DNA of 64,000 nucleotides. It comes from Leptospira abararensis. GTDB taxonomy: Bacteria > Spirochaetota > Leptospiria > Leptospirales > Leptospiraceae. The stretch lies in contig NZ_JAFFPR010000004.1 of NCBI RefSeq assembly GCF_016918735.1, positions 24,807 to 88,806 of the forward strand, written 5' to 3'. Below are positions 45,774 through 55,268 of the stretch, in pieces. Below the pieces are notes generated by a model, which did not search any database, was not told the DNA's origin, and saw nothing but the letters and a program-made list of their open reading frames with translations. Every line of letters begins with the position of its first letter. Position 1 is the first letter of the stretch. A program made the position numbers and the translations under genes.

Positions 45774-47078
45774 ATGAAAGTTTGTGTGGTCGGAACCGGA
45801 TATGTAGGCCTCGTTGCAGGAACCTGCTTTGCTGAATATGGCAATGAAGTCATTTGTATTGATAAAGATGAAAAGAAAATCAGTGACTTAAAACAAGGGA
45901 TCATTCCCATCTACGAACCTGGACTTTCCGAACTTGTGGAAAGAAACCATAAAGAAGGAAGACTCCATTTTTCCACTTCTCTAAAGGATGGAGTTGAGTC
46001 TTCGGAGTTTGTTTTTATCGCCGTAGGAACACCGACTTCCGATAACGGATCTGCTGATTTACGATTTGTTTTTGCTGTGGCAGAAGAAGTCGGTAAAGCA
46101 ATGAACGGATACAAAATCATCGTTGATAAATCAACAGTCCCTGTGGGAACCGCAGACCAAGTAAAAGCAATTGTCGCAAAACACACAAAACACCCGTTTG
46201 ATGTAGTTTCTAATCCTGAATTTCTAAAAGAAGGTGCAGCGATTGATGACTTTATGCGACCAGAACGCGTTGTCATTGGTGCTGAATCCGAAAAAGCCGC
46301 TAAAAAAATGAGCGAACTTTATTCTCCATTTGTTCTGAACGGAAATCCAATCATTACCATGAGCATTCGTTCTGCGGAACTTACGAAGTATGCTTGTAAC
46401 GCCTTCCTTGCGACTAAGATTTCCTTTGTGAATGAAATCGCTAATCTATGCGATGCCCTTGGTGCCAACTATGATGATGTCAGAAAAGGGATGGGAACGG
46501 ATTCAAGAATTGGACGTCAGTTTTTATATGCAGGGATCGGATATGGCGGGTCTTGTTTTCCAAAAGACGTGAGAGCCCTTCTTCGTACAGCAGAAGAAGT
46601 CAATGCTCCCATGCATATCATCCAGTCGGTAGAGGATGTAAACGAAAAACAAAAAACTCGTTTAACCGATAAAATTTTTGAACACTTCAAAGCAACCGAT
46701 ATGAAAGGAAAAACCTTTGGTATTTGGGGATTAGCTTTTAAACCAGGAACAGATGATATGCGGGAAGCTCCATCAATTCCGCTGATTTATGAATTACACA
46801 AAAATGGTGCCAAAATCCAGGTGTTTGATCCTGCAGCTGCAGAAACATCGAAGTATTATTTTGATGGAAAAGTAGAATACAAAAAAGATGCGTATTCCGC
46901 TCTCCAAGGTGCCGATGCAATGTTACTCTTAACAGAATGGCGTGAATTTAGAGAACCTGACTTTAATAAAATTAAATCCTTATTAAAGTCTCCCCTTATT
47001 TTTGATGGAAGAAACCAATACAAACCAACACTAATGCAAGAGTTAGGTTTTACTTATTATTCTATCGGTAACAGGTAA
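45774..47078 (+). CDS. ugd: UDP-glucose 6-dehydrogenase
   Basis: 434 residues. NAD-dependent oxidation of UDP-glucose to UDP-glucuronate. The Rossmann motif GTGYVGLVAGTCFAEYGNEV starts at residue 7, the VGTPTS block is near 88, and the catalytic cysteine is in GYGGSCFPKD near residue 260. Full length, no missing residue seen. It lies in the glycan-export cluster and supplies a sugar nucleotide. Confidence 0.95.
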   Translation: MKVCVVGTGYVGLVAGTCFAEYGNEVICIDKDEKKISDLKQGIIPIYEPGLSELVERNHKEGRLHFSTSLKDGVESSEFVFIAVGTPTSDNGSADLRFVFAVAEEVGKAMNGYKIIVDKSTVPVGTADQVKAIVAKHTKHPFDVVSNPEFLKEGAAIDDFMRPERVVIGAESEKAAKKMSELYSPFVLNGNPIITMSIRSAELTKYACNAFLATKISFVNEIANLCDALGANYDDVRKGMGTDSRIGRQFLYAGIGYGGSCFPKDVRALLRTAEEVNAPMHIIQSVEDVNEKQKTRLTDKIFEHFKATDMKGKTFGIWGLAFKPGTDDMREAPSIPLIYELHKNGAKIQVFDPAAAETSKYYFDGKVEYKKDAYSALQGADAMLLLTEWREFREPDFNKIKSLLKSPLIFDGRNQYKPTLMQELGFTYYSIGNR

Positions 47079-47082
47079 ACTA

Positions 47083-47116
47083 TTGGTCCAACCTAGGAAA
47101 ATTTTGGTTGGACTAA
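47083..47116. terminator. Inverted repeat between convergent ugd and thioredoxin-fold genes
   Basis: GTCCAACC (47086-47093) pairs perfectly with GGTTGGAC (47106-47113); the stem can extend to 47083-47116 with one G.T pair. It sits between two convergent stops (47078 and 47113), the place for a bidirectional terminator. Neither side has a long T-run, so it may be only partly effective. Confidence 0.5.
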
Positions 47117-47934
47117 AATCCTCTTTCTATTTCAGACAAAGCTTCATTACACATCGATTTATCAGTTTCAGTTATTAGTTGTGGTTTAATTTCTGTGAGA
47201 ATGGATTTTGCCAATTTTGATTCACCTGCATCTTTTAAAGTAAGTCCATAATACAGTTTAGCAGTGACTTTGCGACTGGATGTTGGATATAGTTCTAAAT
47301 ATTCTTTCCAGGCCTTCGCAGCTGATTCTTTTGAACCATGTATTGATTTGACTAAGTTTAAATTAAAATGTGCGTTCTCTTTTAACGCAGGTAAAGATTT
47401 AGATTTTTGAATGGTCTCTGTGAATTGAAGTTCTGCTTTTTCAAATTCTTTGTTCTGGAAGTATAACAGTCCTAAACGAAAATGAATGTCAGGGCTATTT
47501 AGATTTCGTCTAAGCTCTGTTTTGAGATAGGATTCTAGGTTTGGTTCTTGGAGGATTTTTTTTGAAACACCCAATATGTCTTCTTTAGTGGCAAGTCCTG
47601 AAATTTTTGTCACATAGTTACCATCCCCATCTAAAAAAAGAATGGTAGGGTATCCTTCTATATTGTATTTTTTTCGGAGGTTAGGAAATTCTTCCCCATC
47701 TAACCTGACTCTTACGAAACTATCTAAAATTCTACTCACTTCAGGATCGGGAAAAATTTCTTTTTCTAAAACTAAACAGTAGGTGCACCAATCTGCAAAT
47801 ACATCTACTATGATAAACTTTTTGTCTTGTTTTGCAGTTTCGAATCCTTTTTGGATGGAACTTCCCCAAGGGGATTCAGAAAACAGTGCACTCGTGAATA
47901 GAAAGAAAAAAACTGGTAATAACTTACGAACCAT
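47113..47934 (-). CDS. Periplasmic thioredoxin-fold protein with TPR-like tail
   Basis: 273 residues with a signal peptide (cleavage near FSE at residue 20). The thioredoxin-like domain (about 25-130) has the redox motif ADWCTYC (Cys50, Cys53) and the cis-proline in GYPTILFL, as in the C-terminal domain of DsbD and thioredoxin_7 family proteins. Residues about 135-265 are TPR-like helical hairpins (FRLGLLYFQNKEFEKAELQFTETI). Probably a disulphide reductase or chaperone in the envelope; the substrate is unknown. Confidence 0.8.
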   Translation of the reverse strand: MVRKLLPVFFFLFTSALFSESPWGSSIQKGFETAKQDKKFIIVDVFADWCTYCLVLEKEIFPDPEVSRILDSFVRVRLDGEEFPNLRKKYNIEGYPTILFLDGDGNYVTKISGLATKEDILGVSKKILQEPNLESYLKTELRRNLNSPDIHFRLGLLYFQNKEFEKAELQFTETIQKSKSLPALKENAHFNLNLVKSIHGSKESAAKAWKEYLELYPTSSRKVTAKLYYGLTLKDAGESKLAKSILTEIKPQLITETDKSMCNEALSEIERGF

Positions 47935-48031
47935 CCTCTGAATTCTATTGTTTTGCCGTTTCTTTGAATAGTCAATTTTCGCTTTTTCGAAATGGAATGG
48001 GTAGTTTCCATGGTCGCTAGAAGGTCAAAAT

Positions 48032-48310
48032 ATGGAATTTTTACTGAAATTGGAAGAACTGCTCCGCAAACGTAAGGAAGAATTGCCTGAAAAGTCTTAT
48101 ACAGCTGAACTCTTCCGCGATGGCGTTGACCGTATTCTCAAAAAAATTGGTGAGGAAGCCGGCGAGGTCATCATCGCCGCAAAAAATCCCAATGAAAAAG
48201 AACTCATTCATGAAATTGCAGATTTGGTATTTCATTTAGAAGTGCTTATGGTGGAAAAAGGAATCAGTCTTTCTACCATAGCAAAAGAATTGGAAAAACG
48301 CCACAGCTAA
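48032..48310 (+). CDS. hisE: Phosphoribosyl-ATP pyrophosphatase
   Basis: 92 residues, a stand-alone HisE (MazG-like fold) catalysing the second step of histidine synthesis. [30 protein letters not shown] and [17 protein letters not shown] hold the Glu and Asp metal ligands of the family. A ribosome site (AGAAGGTC) precedes the ATG. The other his genes are not in the window. lpxK follows 26 bases later. Confidence 0.92.
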   Translation: MEFLLKLEELLRKRKEELPEKSYTAELFRDGVDRILKKIGEEAGEVIIAAKNPNEKELIHEIADLVFHLEVLMVEKGISLSTIAKELEKRHS

Positions 48311-48336
48311 ACTGATTGTTTCCCATTGGAAACTAA

Positions 48337-49431
48337 ATGAAGATATTCTTGTACCTACTTTACCCTCTGAGTTTACTCTACCAGTTCCTTTTTTGGTGGA
48401 AACAAAGAGGGGTTATTCCTTTCCACCTTCCTCAAACATTAGTTATCAGTGTTGGCAATCTCACCGTCGGAGGAACTGGCAAAACTCCCTTTGTCCAGTT
48501 CCTGGTTCGCTTTTTTCAAAAAACATACCCTAGTTATGCGATCACAATTTTATCCAGAGGCTATAAAGCAGAAAAAACTAAAGAAGGCGCAATCCTTCCC
48601 AATGGCCTCGAACCTAAGTTGTATGGAGATGAACCAAGCCAACATAAAGAAATGTTTCCTGATGTGCAGGTGATCATTGGCAGAGATAGAAAAAAGTCCT
48701 TTCTGTTATACAACCAAATCCAGTCAAAAAAACATATCGTGATCCTAGACGATGGATTCCAACACAAATTGTTACATAGAGATTTTGATTTCGTTTTGTT
48801 TGATGCAAATTCACCATTTGGGAATGGTTTGACTTTGCCATTAGGTTTTTTACGGGAGCCAATCGCACATTGCAAAAGAGCCAACGCAATCGTCTATACA
48901 AAGTTAACTTCAAAAAATAAACAAGATTTGAACCAATATAAAAAAATCTTGAATCAAAATGGAGTCATGGTACCCATTTTTCATTCTGGCTTCAAGCCCG
49001 AACTGAAACAGGTTTTACTAAATCAAAATTTAATACAAAAATCATGGAATCCTGATCTGGAAACTGATTCTAAATACTTACTTGTGACTGGAGTAGGAAA
49101 TCCAAAAAATGTTTATGAAACTGCAAAATCAGCTTTGTTATCAGAATCTATCCGAACTAAATTTTTTCCCGATCATTTTGATTATGCACCCGGCTCTTTG
49201 TCATCATTAATGAATGAAATCCAAAGCAATGAAACCCTAGTCACCACTGAAAAAGATTGGATAAAGATGCGAACGGATTTACGTTTTATAGAAGAATTAC
49301 AAAGAAAAAATACTACTGTGTTGCTAGTTTTGATACAAGTTTCGGTGGATGAGGAAAAGGAGATTAATTCGATATTAGCTGGTCTCGTTTCCACATACGA
49401 ATCAAAAACCGATCAGGTTTTAAAGACTTAA
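48337..49431 (+). CDS. lpxK: Tetraacyldisaccharide 4'-kinase
   Basis: 364 residues. It phosphorylates the 4' position of the lipid A disaccharide at the inner membrane. An N-terminal membrane segment (1-20) is followed by the P-loop VGNLTVGGTGKTP (residues 36-48) and the LSRGYK motif and DDGFQH motif (about residue 132-137) diagnostic of LpxK. The last 68 bases overlap the convergent FAD oxidoreductase gene, an unusually long overlap for this window. Confidence 0.93.
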   Translation: MKIFLYLLYPLSLLYQFLFWWKQRGVIPFHLPQTLVISVGNLTVGGTGKTPFVQFLVRFFQKTYPSYAITILSRGYKAEKTKEGAILPNGLEPKLYGDEPSQHKEMFPDVQVIIGRDRKKSFLLYNQIQSKKHIVILDDGFQHKLLHRDFDFVLFDANSPFGNGLTLPLGFLREPIAHCKRANAIVYTKLTSKNKQDLNQYKKILNQNGVMVPIFHSGFKPELKQVLLNQNLIQKSWNPDLETDSKYLLVTGVGNPKNVYETAKSALLSESIRTKFFPDHFDYAPGSLSSLMNEIQSNETLVTTEKDWIKMRTDLRFIEELQRKNTTVLLVLIQVSVDEEKEINSILAGLVSTYESKTDQVLKT

Positions 49432-50563
49432 AAATTTTTTCGGATATTGGGTTTGTTTCTTCCAACATAGTAGAAACCAGGATCTCCGCAGAATACAACG
49501 CATGGGTAAGCCCTCGTGACCCAAGTCCGTTCAGAATTCCCACAGATTCATAATAAGGAATATTCATCTTTTTATCCGCATTCCGAAGTAAATTTTGGTA
49601 TTTAACAGACAAGTCGAGTTTAGAAATATTCGGTAATTTGCCAACTATGGGATGGCGGTCTTGGGATTGAGTTCTGTAACTCACTCTGGTTGGAAACAAA
49701 CGAGGGTTTTGTGGTTCCCATTGATCCGAGAGTTTTGGCAGTCGATTCAGTAAATCTTTCCATAGGGATTCGGATTCTTCCGGCCGAGGATTTTCTTCTA
49801 ATTTGAATTCATCGAATGTAGCACCTAAAACCTGATACCCATCAATTGCTGCAGTGATATAGTCCCCATACAAAATTCCATATGTATTTGTAGTTTTTTC
49901 TTCTGGAATTTTTAAAATTTGTCCTCTCACTTTTCGTAAGGGAAGCCATTCCAAATGAGGATCGTCTGCAAATTGGTATCCTTGGGTTAGGAATAAATAA
50001 TCACATTCGATTTTACCAACAGAAGTTTGGCAGTGAACTTTGGATTTATTCTCTTCTTCTTCCCAGCTAAGTAATTTGCATGAATATTTTGTGACTGGGT
50101 TGGAAAGAATAAGGATTTGTTTTGTAAGATCAACAGGAGAAATGGATTTTCCTTCTGGGAAAAAAAGTGCAGGGGAACCAGAAAATGTTTCTATACTTTC
50201 GATTGCAGTATGGCTTTGAATTTGATTAGAAATGATTGCATTCGAATAACGATCGTAAGATTCTTTTGTATCCATAAGAAAATAAATTCCATCTACATGC
50301 GGGACAAGATTTTTTAAATGGAACCTATCCCAAATGGACAAAAAATATCGGAAAGCTTCTAAAGAAAATTCTGATTCGGATGTTTTGTGTTTCGTGAGAA
50401 ATGGATATACCACACCGATGGGATTCCCGCTGGAATGTTTTGCAGGTCCCGTATCTGAATCTAGTAAAATCGTTTGTATGTTTCTTTGTTTTAATGCAAG
50501 GCAAATGCTTGCTCCTGCAATTCCTGCTCCCACAACGACAGCAATTTTTTTCTTTTGATCCAT
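49364..50563 (-). CDS. FAD-dependent oxidoreductase, MnmC C-terminal-like
   Basis: 399 residues. The N-terminal dinucleotide-binding motif VVGAGIAGASICLALKQRN (about 9-27) is followed by SSGNPIGVVYPFLTKH, typical of the DAO/MnmC2 family that removes the carboxymethyl group from cmnm5U34 in tRNA. The C-terminal RVSYRTQSQDRHPIVGKLPN and GLGSRGLTHALYSAEIL blocks also fit MnmC2. The MnmC1-type methyltransferase gene lies four bases upstream, so the two enzyme activities fused in E. coli MnmC are encoded separately here. Its 3' end overlaps lpxK by 68 bases on the opposite strand. Confidence 0.8.
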   Translation of the reverse strand: MDQKKKIAVVVGAGIAGASICLALKQRNIQTILLDSDTGPAKHSSGNPIGVVYPFLTKHKTSESEFSLEAFRYFLSIWDRFHLKNLVPHVDGIYFLMDTKESYDRYSNAIISNQIQSHTAIESIETFSGSPALFFPEGKSISPVDLTKQILILSNPVTKYSCKLLSWEEEENKSKVHCQTSVGKIECDYLFLTQGYQFADDPHLEWLPLRKVRGQILKIPEEKTTNTYGILYGDYITAAIDGYQVLGATFDEFKLEENPRPEESESLWKDLLNRLPKLSDQWEPQNPRLFPTRVSYRTQSQDRHPIVGKLPNISKLDLSVKYQNLLRNADKKMNIPYYESVGILNGLGSRGLTHALYSAEILVSTMLEETNPISEKIFKSLKPDRFLIRMWKRDQLISN

Positions 50564-50567
50564 AACT

Positions 50568-51314
50568 TTATTTTAAAAATCCAGAAATCATTTCACGTTT
50601 GCGACCGAATCCTTTTTTCTTTTCCACAACAAACCCGAGTTCGGCGAGATTTCTTCTTAAAAAACCAGCCGAAGAAAAGGTGGCAAAACTAGTTCCGAAG
50701 TTTGATTTTTCGCGTAACTTTTTTAGTACACCAAGTGACCACATATCGGGATTTTTTCCTGGTGAAAATCCATCTAAATACCAGGAATGAATATCTGGAA
50801 ATTTAGGCAGACATTCTTTGATATCCCCGAAAAAAACATGCGATGTGAATGAATGTTGATTCTCTTCGTGATTCCAGTGGTAAGTCCATAGATTTTCTGA
50901 AGGATTTTTTCTCCATACCTGGATTGCGGATTCATAAGAACGAATTAATCCTTCAAACCAAAGAGTTTTTTCCGGATAACTTGCGTTTAATGAGAGTAAT
51001 ATATCTTTCGTTAAAGGGTATCCCTCGAGGCTGATAAATTCAACGGGCATTGGATTTTTACATAATTTCCATGCTTCTAAAGTCACGAATAGATTGAGCC
51101 CGGATCCAAATCCTAATTCTCCAACGCGAAAAGTGGATTTTTCACTTTTTGCCCATTTGGATTGGATTTCGTTCCCTTCTAAAAATACGTATTGTGATTC
51201 TTCCCAACCACCTTGTTTGGAAAAATAAACATCATCAAACAAAACCGAAACGGGAACCCCGTCTTTGAATTCGGTCACATTGTCCGGAAATTTTTCTGAA
51301 GGTTCGATTGGCAT
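50568..51314 (-). CDS. mnmD: tRNA methyltransferase, MnmD/MnmC1-like
   Basis: 248 residues, a SAM-dependent methyltransferase making mnm5U34 in tRNA. N-terminal PVSVLFDDVYFSKQGGWEESQYVFLEGNEI, the SAM-binding GELGFGSGLNLFVTLEAW, the catalytic-domain YLDGFSPGKNPDMWS and the C-terminal TFSSAGFLRRNLAELGFVVEKKKGFGRKREM are the ordered motifs of the MnmC1/MnmD family. Operon with the FAD oxidoreductase gene. The symbol follows the convention for stand-alone methyltransferases. Confidence 0.88.
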   Translation of the reverse strand: MPIEPSEKFPDNVTEFKDGVPVSVLFDDVYFSKQGGWEESQYVFLEGNEIQSKWAKSEKSTFRVGELGFGSGLNLFVTLEAWKLCKNPMPVEFISLEGYPLTKDILLSLNASYPEKTLWFEGLIRSYESAIQVWRKNPSENLWTYHWNHEENQHSFTSHVFFGDIKECLPKFPDIHSWYLDGFSPGKNPDMWSLGVLKKLREKSNFGTSFATFSSAGFLRRNLAELGFVVEKKKGFGRKREMISGFLK

Positions 51315-51583
51315 GGGAGAGATACCCCATCTTTTGTGGTCCTACTTACCCTGGAAACTCACTTACTTTTTCTAGCGACTTTCTTTCAAACCATGCTCCC
51401 ATTTTCAAGTAGCACTCCAAAGAAACCACCATCCTGGCTGTAACGAAAGAAACGGGCATCCTTAGTTTCCCGATGGGGTACGATCCTTCGAACAAAGATT
51501 GCCCGAATTTATTATGTCTCATAAAAAAGGCTTTCCAAATGAAGGGTACTCTTCATATTTTTCCCAGGTTCGGGGGCGATTCT
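51315..51583. other. Divergent intergenic region before flhF
   Basis: 269 bases between the start codons of the MnmD-like gene and flhF. The flhF frame is open from 51473 but the upstream residues are not FlhF-like, so this is treated as leader sequence. No clear promoter, hairpin or RNA gene was recognised. Confidence 0.5.
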
Positions 51584-52927
51584 ATGGATTTTGTAAAAAT
51601 CCGAGGTAAAGACTTACAAGACTGCATCATGCAGATGAAGATGAAATACGGTCCGGAGGCACATCTCTATGACCAACGAGTGATCACCGAAGGTGGGCTC
51701 TTTGGCACAGGGCTTATGGCCCAACGAATGTATGAAATTGATGTAGGTGTCCCCGAAAAACAAAATTCCAAAGAGAGAATTGAACGTAAGTTAAAGGATC
51801 TCAAAGAACTCATCAAACAAAAACAAAGAACCGATTCCATTCCTGAATCAGGTCTTGTAGCAATTGGATCCAATCATTCGGTATCCCTCGGAAGTGGTGG
51901 GAACTCACACCTTCGCAAAAAAAATATCGATGCGGTGCGGCCTTTTTCGGAACGCCGTCGTAGGCTGAATCCCCCTGTTTTCGAAATGGAAGGCCAAGTA
52001 GAAAGACCCGTTGGCCTTTCTCTTTCGGAAGCGAAAGACTCTATTTTAGAGATGGCACCCCCCGCCAAACCACAAATACCCGAACGTCACCCACATATCC
52101 AAAAGCTCGTGGATCGTCTGTTAAATGAAGGGATGTCTTCTGGATTTTTGGAAGAGATGGCTGTGGCTCTCGAACGTAGGTTGTCTGCGGTTGATCTCAC
52201 TCGTTATGCCAATGTTACGGATAAGGCAGTCACGTATTTAGAAGAAAGAATCCAAATTGACTCCGACCTTTTTAGTGGGACTCCCCGTGGAAAACGTAAA
52301 ATCATTTTCTTTGTAGGCCCAACAGGTTCTGGTAAAACCACATCCATTGCAAAACTAGCAGCCAAATACAGTTTGCATATGGGGAAAAAAGTTTCCCTTT
52401 ATACAACGGACAACTACCGCATTGCTGCCATCGATCAACTGAAATTTTATGCAGATGCGATGGGATTGCCATTCTACGCCGCCAAAGATTTACGCAAAAT
52501 GAAAGAGACCATCGTTCGCGATGGATCTGAACTTATCTTAGTAGATACCGCCGGCTACTCTCATAGAAAGTCAGAAAACCTGGAAAAACTTCAGGAATTC
52601 TACCAAGTATTTGGGGAAAAGGATTATATTGAAACAGTCTTAGTGCTTTCCTCCACTGTTTCGAAAGACAATGCGCTTGCGGTAGCAAATGCCTATGAGT
52701 CGGTCGGTTATAAAAGAATTTTATTAACTAAGCTAGATGAAGCAGAATTTTTAGGTTCTGTAGTGGAATTAGCCGATACTATTCACAGGGAATTCGCATT
52801 TTTGAGTGTAGGACAGGATGTTCCTTTTGACATCCTAAATGCCACGAAAAAACTTCTTGCCGAATGTGTAATTTTTCCAGAGAAATTGAAAGGGATAGCG
52901 GGGGAGGTCTTCGAAAAGACCGTGTAA
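51584..52927 (+). CDS. flhF: Flagellar biosynthesis GTPase FlhF
   Basis: 447 residues from the ATG at 51584, which has GGGGGCG upstream and begins with MDFVKIRGKDLQDCIMQMKMKYG, the conserved FlhF N-terminus. The SRP-like GTPase domain has the P-loop GPTGSGKTTS near residue 245, DTAGY (G3) near 320 and TKLDE (G4) near 385. It directs the position and number of flagella together with FlhG, encoded next. A longer frame from 51473 was not used. In spirochaetes FlhF acts on the periplasmic flagella at the cell ends. Confidence 0.95.
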   Translation: MDFVKIRGKDLQDCIMQMKMKYGPEAHLYDQRVITEGGLFGTGLMAQRMYEIDVGVPEKQNSKERIERKLKDLKELIKQKQRTDSIPESGLVAIGSNHSVSLGSGGNSHLRKKNIDAVRPFSERRRRLNPPVFEMEGQVERPVGLSLSEAKDSILEMAPPAKPQIPERHPHIQKLVDRLLNEGMSSGFLEEMAVALERRLSAVDLTRYANVTDKAVTYLEERIQIDSDLFSGTPRGKRKIIFFVGPTGSGKTTSIAKLAAKYSLHMGKKVSLYTTDNYRIAAIDQLKFYADAMGLPFYAAKDLRKMKETIVRDGSELILVDTAGYSHRKSENLEKLQEFYQVFGEKDYIETVLVLSSTVSKDNALAVANAYESVGYKRILLTKLDEAEFLGSVVELADTIHREFAFLSVGQDVPFDILNATKKLLAECVIFPEKLKGIAGEVFEKTV

Positions 52928-52961
52928 CCAACTTCGTTATCCTTAAAACTTAGGGGTAACG

Positions 52962-53885
52962 ATGGACCAAGCTGCAAATCTTAGAAAGCTCACTGAAACT
53001 GGTACTGGATTAAAATTGGTTCAACCCCAGGATGCAGTCAAAAAAACCAAAATCATCGCGGTAGCTTCCGGGAAAGGTGGTGTGGGTAAAAGTACTGTAT
53101 CCGTAAACCTCGCGATCTCCATCGCAAAAACAGGACTCAAAGTTTTGATCTTTGACGGTGACTTGGGTCTTGCCAATGTCAACGTCCTACTCGGTATCAT
53201 TCCTAAATACAATTTATATCACGTGGTGAAAGGCCACAAATCTCTGAAAGACATCGTAATCTCTACGCCTGAAGGTGTGGATATCATTGCTGGGGCTTCT
53301 GGATATTCTCAACTCGCCAATCTAAATGAAACACAAAGAAATAATCTCATCAAAGGATTTGTGGAACTAGACCATTATGATGTGATGATTATAGACACAG
53401 GTGCTGGGATTTCTGCTAATGTCATTGGCCTTGTGATGCCTGCCGATGAAGTGATAGTAGTTACTACACCAGAACCCACCTCCATTACAGACTCTTATGG
53501 CCTTATCAAATCCATTGTTTCCCAATCCAAAGACAAAAACCTCAAAATCATTGTGAACCGAGTGCGTTCTGCCATCGAAGGGAAAAAAGTGGCCGACCGT
53601 GTCATCGATATCTCTGGCCAATTTTTAGAAGTCCAAGTTGAGAACTTAGGTTTTATTTTCCAAGATGAAGAAGTCGAAAAGTCGATTCGCGAACAAAAAC
53701 CATTCATCATTGGTGCTCCTCGTTCTAAAGCGGCAGCATGCCTCACAAGAGTCACACATACCCTCTTACAAACGGAAGGTGGTTACTCAGATGAGGAAGG
53801 TCTTACTGGTTTCTTTAAAAAATTCTTCAGCTTCGTAGACTTCAAAGAGAAGGAAATGGAAGAGAGGATGGAGGAAGACAACTAA
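52962..53885 (+). CDS. flhG: Flagellar number regulator FlhG (MinD-like ATPase)
   Basis: 307 residues. The deviant Walker A motif [10 protein letters not shown] is at residues 36-45, [15 protein letters not shown] follows near 65 and the switch IIDTGAGIS near 143. A short N-terminal helix containing DQAANLRKL resembles the DQAxxLR activation helix of FlhG/FleN, which stimulates FlhF GTPase activity. It starts 34 bases after flhF. Confidence 0.94.
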   Translation: MDQAANLRKLTETGTGLKLVQPQDAVKKTKIIAVASGKGGVGKSTVSVNLAISIAKTGLKVLIFDGDLGLANVNVLLGIIPKYNLYHVVKGHKSLKDIVISTPEGVDIIAGASGYSQLANLNETQRNNLIKGFVELDHYDVMIIDTGAGISANVIGLVMPADEVIVVTTPEPTSITDSYGLIKSIVSQSKDKNLKIIVNRVRSAIEGKKVADRVIDISGQFLEVQVENLGFIFQDEEVEKSIREQKPFIIGAPRSKAAACLTRVTHTLLQTEGGYSDEEGLTGFFKKFFSFVDFKEKEMEERMEEDN

Positions 53886-54359
53886 GTGCAGATCGGGTTT
53901 GTACTGGGATTTGCGGTCCTCGGAGCTATCATTAGTTCTGTCTGTGGGTTTCTTGTTGGAAACAGACTTGGTTATATCTTCTTTGTCTCTCTCATCTCCA
54001 CATTTGCTTTTGGTGGCCTTGGATTTGGAGTTTTCTCTATCTTAGAAAAAAAAGTTCCTGAATTTTTAGAGTTTCTATCAACCCTTTCTATTGGTGGGTT
54101 TGGTGGGGGAAGCCATTCCGATGACTTTGATCAGGAACATGGTGAAATGGAGCCTTCTCGTTCTGAGTCTATGGGGTCTGATGATTTCGGAGTCCAATCC
54201 ATGGGGGATACTGCCATGGATGCCAAACTTGCCATGGCCAAGTCTGGAAAATTTGGCGATCACATCATTGTGGACAAAATTGCGATCAAAAACGAGCCAA
54301 AACTCATGGCTGAGGCCATTCGCACCATGATGGCCAAAGATGATACCCAAGAGAGTTGA
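53886..54359 (+). CDS. Conserved-context membrane protein between flhG and fliA
   Basis: 157 residues starting at GTG immediately after the flhG stop. Two membrane segments (about 3-22 and 28-55) are followed by a Gly/Ser/Asp-rich linker (about 72-115) and a soluble C-terminal segment ending in DHIIVDKIAIKNEPKLMAEAIRTMMAKD. No family recognised. The position, tightly coupled to flhG and 102 bases before fliA, suggests a role with the flagellar regulators. Confidence 0.75.
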   Translation: MQIGFVLGFAVLGAIISSVCGFLVGNRLGYIFFVSLISTFAFGGLGFGVFSILEKKVPEFLEFLSTLSIGGFGGGSHSDDFDQEHGEMEPSRSESMGSDDFGVQSMGDTAMDAKLAMAKSGKFGDHIIVDKIAIKNEPKLMAEAIRTMMAKDDTQES

Positions 54360-54461
54360 AAAATTACCGTTTTTAGAGGACATAAGAAAAAATCCTCTTG
54401 TAATTTCCCCTTCTTTACGATTTTTTCTATAAAGTAAAGAGATTCCGTACTACGGTTCCCT

Positions 54462-55262
54462 ATGTCAAGATTGCTAGACAAATACAATCAGTTTGATGAG
54501 ACAGATCTTTGGAAACAATACCGCGTCACAAAAGATGCGGAGATCCGAAGTTACCTTGTTGAAAAATATTCACCTCTCGTCAAACACGTGGCTGGGCGGA
54601 TCGCGATCGGTATGCCTCAAAATGTCGAATTTGAAGACCTCGTCAGTTACGGCGTTTTTGGTCTGTTAGACGCGATTGAAAAATTCGACCCTTCTCGCGA
54701 AATTAAATTCAAAACTTATGCTATGACTCGGATCCGTGGGTCCATTTTTGACGAACTACGAAGTGTGGATTGGATCCCTCGTTCGATCCGCCAAAAAGCA
54801 AAACAGTTGGAAAACATCATTGCCATGCTTGAGAACAAGGAAGGCAAAAAAGTGGATGATGAAGAGATCGCCAAAGAACTCGGAGTCTCCATGGAAGAAT
54901 ACAATTCGTTACTTGCCAAACTTTCTGGAACCTCTCTTGTTTCTTTAAATGATATTTGGTTTCTCGGTGATGAGAACGATGAAGTTTCCTTTATGGAAAC
55001 TTTGGAATCTCCGATGAATATGAACCCAGACAATATCATCGAAAAAGAAGAAATCAAAAATGTAATCGTAGAAGCCATCCAGTCGCTACCAGAAAAAGAA
55101 AAGAAAGTCATCGTACTCTATTATTATGAAGACCTCACCTTAAAAGAAATTGGTGAAGTTTTGGAAGTTACAGAATCTAGAATTTCGCAACTCCATACAA
55201 AAGCAGTCGCAAGGCTTCGCAGCAAACTCTCTAAAGTAAAATCCGCGATCCAAAAAAGGTAA
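54462..55262 (+). CDS. fliA: Flagellar sigma factor FliA/WhiG (sigma-28)
   Basis: 266 residues. Region 2 ([62 protein letters not shown]), region 3 ([22 protein letters not shown]) and region 4 ([40 protein letters not shown]) are all present in the order typical of sigma-28. It directs transcription of late flagellar and chemotaxis genes. fapA follows six bases later. Confidence 0.95.
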   Translation: MSRLLDKYNQFDETDLWKQYRVTKDAEIRSYLVEKYSPLVKHVAGRIAIGMPQNVEFEDLVSYGVFGLLDAIEKFDPSREIKFKTYAMTRIRGSIFDELRSVDWIPRSIRQKAKQLENIIAMLENKEGKKVDDEEIAKELGVSMEEYNSLLAKLSGTSLVSLNDIWFLGDENDEVSFMETLESPMNMNPDNIIEKEEIKNVIVEAIQSLPEKEKKVIVLYYYEDLTLKEIGEVLEVTESRISQLHTKAVARLRSKLSKVKSAIQKR

Positions 55263-55268
55263 ACAGAT

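Noticed and set aside
51473..51583. A longer flhF start
   Set aside because: The added residues are not FlhF-like and MDFVKIRGKDLQD is the conserved N-terminus.
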